Source of the DNA: CAZZCN01 sp964652975
GTDB lineage: Bacteria; Bacillota; Clostridia; Saccharofermentanales; UBA5734
Direction of reading: 5' to 3'
Length of the DNA: 35,770 nt
Assembly (NCBI GenBank): GCA_964652975.1
Contig: CAZZCN010000026.1
Coordinates: 1 to 35,770 of the forward strand
Of this stretch, positions 34,353 through 35,770 are shown piece by piece. Positions within the stretch are counted from its first letter, which is position 1, and each line of letters opens with the position of its first letter. Below the pieces are notes generated by a model that was given only the letters and a program-made list of their open reading frames with translations, was not told the origin of the DNA and searched no databases. The position numbers and the translations under genes were made by a program.

Positions 34353-35770
34353 ATGTTCTGTAAAAATTGTGGTAAGGAACAACCAGATGGTTCTAAATTT
34401 TGTACCGGATGCGGTGCATCACTTGAACAAAAGGCAGGTCAGGAGAAATCGGTTCAGCAACAACAACAGCAGCAGTTTAAGCAACCAATTCAGCAACAAA
34501 ACCAATATCAACAGACTCAGCCAATTCAGGCATATGCCTCTGCGACTAATACACAATCAAATCCTAATTTTTCCAAGGTTAAAGAGAATGCACCACGTAA
34601 TACCGGTGAATTACTTATATATATAATTAAGAAAATTCCCGAAAGAGTGCTTAAAGCACTGCCATTGACGATTGCAATCGGGGTGGTAAGCTGGCTGATT
34701 CATACTTATCTTCTAGTTTACACCAATCAGGGATTCAATCCGGACACGTGGCTTGGCAAGAATTTTCTTAATGTCAAGGGTAGCTTAATAAGCTCGACGC
34801 TATTGTGGACAATGATTGGCGGACTTATACCGATTGCAATTTCATTTTTAGCACGTGGTGGAAACCCGTTTAAATCTTTTGCAGCTATGGTAAGGATGCC
34901 GTCCGATATTATCAGGAAGAACAAGGCATCTCAGAATACATTTTTGCCGATTATTTTAATATCATGTGGAGTGGCTCTTTTATTCGATAAACTGCTTTCC
35001 GGTGTAGCCGGACTAGTAGGAGGAGGCATTCTAATGTCTTCGGTTATTGCTTTTGCTACAGGGCAGGGCAGCATATTCGTTCAAATATTCAGAATGGCAT
35101 TTACAGATGCGCAGGCATTTGTATTGAAGAAACAAAAATTCAAGTTAGATAATGACAGCGTTTACATGATAATCGGCTCATCCGGTTTGGCATTAATTCT
35201 TTATGGGGCAATTAAAGCCTTGAATGTTTTTCCGTTTATCTTTGGTAAATTAGCTGCAATGATACCATTTATGGCAGGTTTTTTCGGGCTTGTTCTTGTA
35301 GGAATACTATTTATTTTGAACTCGGTTTGGTTTGTTCTGATAATTATTGCAATAATTCTGATAACAAGGAACAAGAGCGTGCCCAAACAGCTTGTTTTCA
35401 TGGGGGGATTCATTATAGCTGCATTTGCAGCCAATAGATTTTTAGGAGTGCAATTATTTGCCGATGACGGAGGATGGGCGGAAGCCGGAGGAACATTAGG
35501 TGGATGGTTAACGAGTGCAGGTGCAATTCCTGCTGTATTGAGCGGTATCCCTCCTGCTCTTGGTGGAATTATCGGATCATATTTAACAGGCGTTTTGGGT
35601 GGCATATCCGGGGAACTTGGCGGAATGGGCATACCTGAGGGGACCGACGATGGCGGATATGGAGACGGCACTACCGACGGTGGGAATCCGTATGACGGCG
35701 GCAATGAAGGTGGCGGATATGACGATGGCACTTCAGACGGAGGTGGGTACGGAGAAGGTCCAACCGACGG
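34353..35770 (+). CDS. Zinc-ribbon multi-pass membrane protein, 3' end beyond the window
   Basis: An uninterrupted frame of 472 codons starts at ATG 34353 and is still open at the window end. An unusual run of six G (34339-34344) serves as the ribosome binding site. Residues 1-22 are a zinc ribbon (C3, C6, C17, C20) with the same spacing as in the AIM24 protein at 27350. A Gln-rich linker follows (VQQQQQQQFKQPIQQQNQ), then about six or seven hydrophobic segments from residue 100 onward (PLTIAIGVVSWLIHTYLL, FMAGFFGLVLVGILFIL and others). The visible end is a Gly/Asp-rich repeat region (DGGYGDGTTDGG, GGGYDDGTSDGGG). I do not recognise a functional family. The composition is consistent with a zinc-ribbon membrane protein of unknown role. 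Confidence 0.88.
   Translation, partial: MFCKNCGKEQPDGSKFCTGCGASLEQKAGQEKSVQQQQQQQFKQPIQQQNQYQQTQPIQAYASATNTQSNPNFSKVKENAPRNTGELLIYIIKKIPERVLKALPLTIAIGVVSWLIHTYLLVYTNQGFNPDTWLGKNFLNVKGSLISSTLLWTMIGGLIPIAISFLARGGNPFKSFAAMVRMPSDIIRKNKASQNTFLPIILISCGVALLFDKLLSGVAGLVGGGILMSSVIAFATGQGSIFVQIFRMAFTDAQAFVLKKQKFKLDNDSVYMIIGSSGLALILYGAIKALNVFPFIFGKLAAMIPFMAGFFGLVLVGILFILNSVWFVLIIIAIILITRNKSVPKQLVFMGGFIIAAFAANRFLGVQLFADDGGWAEAGGTLGGWLTSAGAIPAVLSGIPPALGGIIGSYLTGVLGGISGELGGMGIPEGTDDGGYGDGTTDGGNPYDGGNEGGGYDDGTSDGGGYGEGPTD

Noticed and set aside
34273..34626. Plus-strand open frame of 117 codons overlapping the last gene
   Set aside because: It is out of frame with the zinc-ribbon protein, has no ribosome binding site, and looks like a product of the CAA/CAG-rich linker.

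Overview
The window looks like chromosomal DNA of an anaerobic, low-to-moderate GC Bacillota (Clostridia-like). The clues are the clostridial-type EF-G and EF-Tu sequences, strong AGGAGG ribosome binding sites, several TTG starts, the split transketolase, the DUF512-der neighbourhood, and a CoA-disulfide reductase/rhodanese/TusA/DsrE fusion. Two runs of N (about 11837-11938 and 25160-25169) show that it is a draft scaffold. I see no phage, IS transposase, CRISPR array, tRNA or rRNA.

Region 1 (1-8.7 kb) is housekeeping: fusA, tuf (own promoter, strong terminator), nnr (NAD(P)HX repair), alr, and a two-subunit transketolase. Region 2 (9-13.1 kb) holds a four-module sulfur/thiol redox protein and, after an assembly gap, a nitronate monooxygenase-like flavoprotein. 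Region 3 (13.3-21.9 kb) concerns translation and the envelope: DUF177/YceD and rpmF, a DUF512 radical-SAM-like protein, the GTPase der, typA, mltG and a U32 peptidase-family protein. Upstream of typA lie three perfect 20-bp tandem repeats and a 106-bp duplication of typA's own P-loop coding region.

Region 4 (21.9-27.1 kb) has three minus-strand genes: an AI-2E/PerM-type permease fused to a Dabb domain, an AraC regulator and a HAD-IB phosphatase. A 5'-truncated URO-D-family gene lies on the plus strand among them. Region 5 (27.3-32.7 kb) is a probable co-directional unit: a zinc-ribbon/AIM24 protein, an iron-type ABC substrate-binding lipoprotein, a double-length ABC permease and a membrane-anchored propeller protein, with no ATPase gene. 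It ends in an array of inverted repeats. Region 6 (32.7 kb to the end) has a sulfatase without a signal peptide and a large zinc-ribbon membrane protein that runs off the window.

The most unusual items are: (i) a 104-bp double-hairpin intergenic repeat present as two near-complete copies and one diverged copy; (ii) the partial duplication of the typA 5' end with its tandem repeats; (iii) the permease-Dabb fusion; (iv) the hairpin array after the propeller gene; and (v) two zinc-ribbon proteins with identical cysteine spacing and Gln/Pro-rich linkers. I found no convincing wholly new multi-gene system. The AIM24/SBP/permease/propeller cluster is the nearest candidate.
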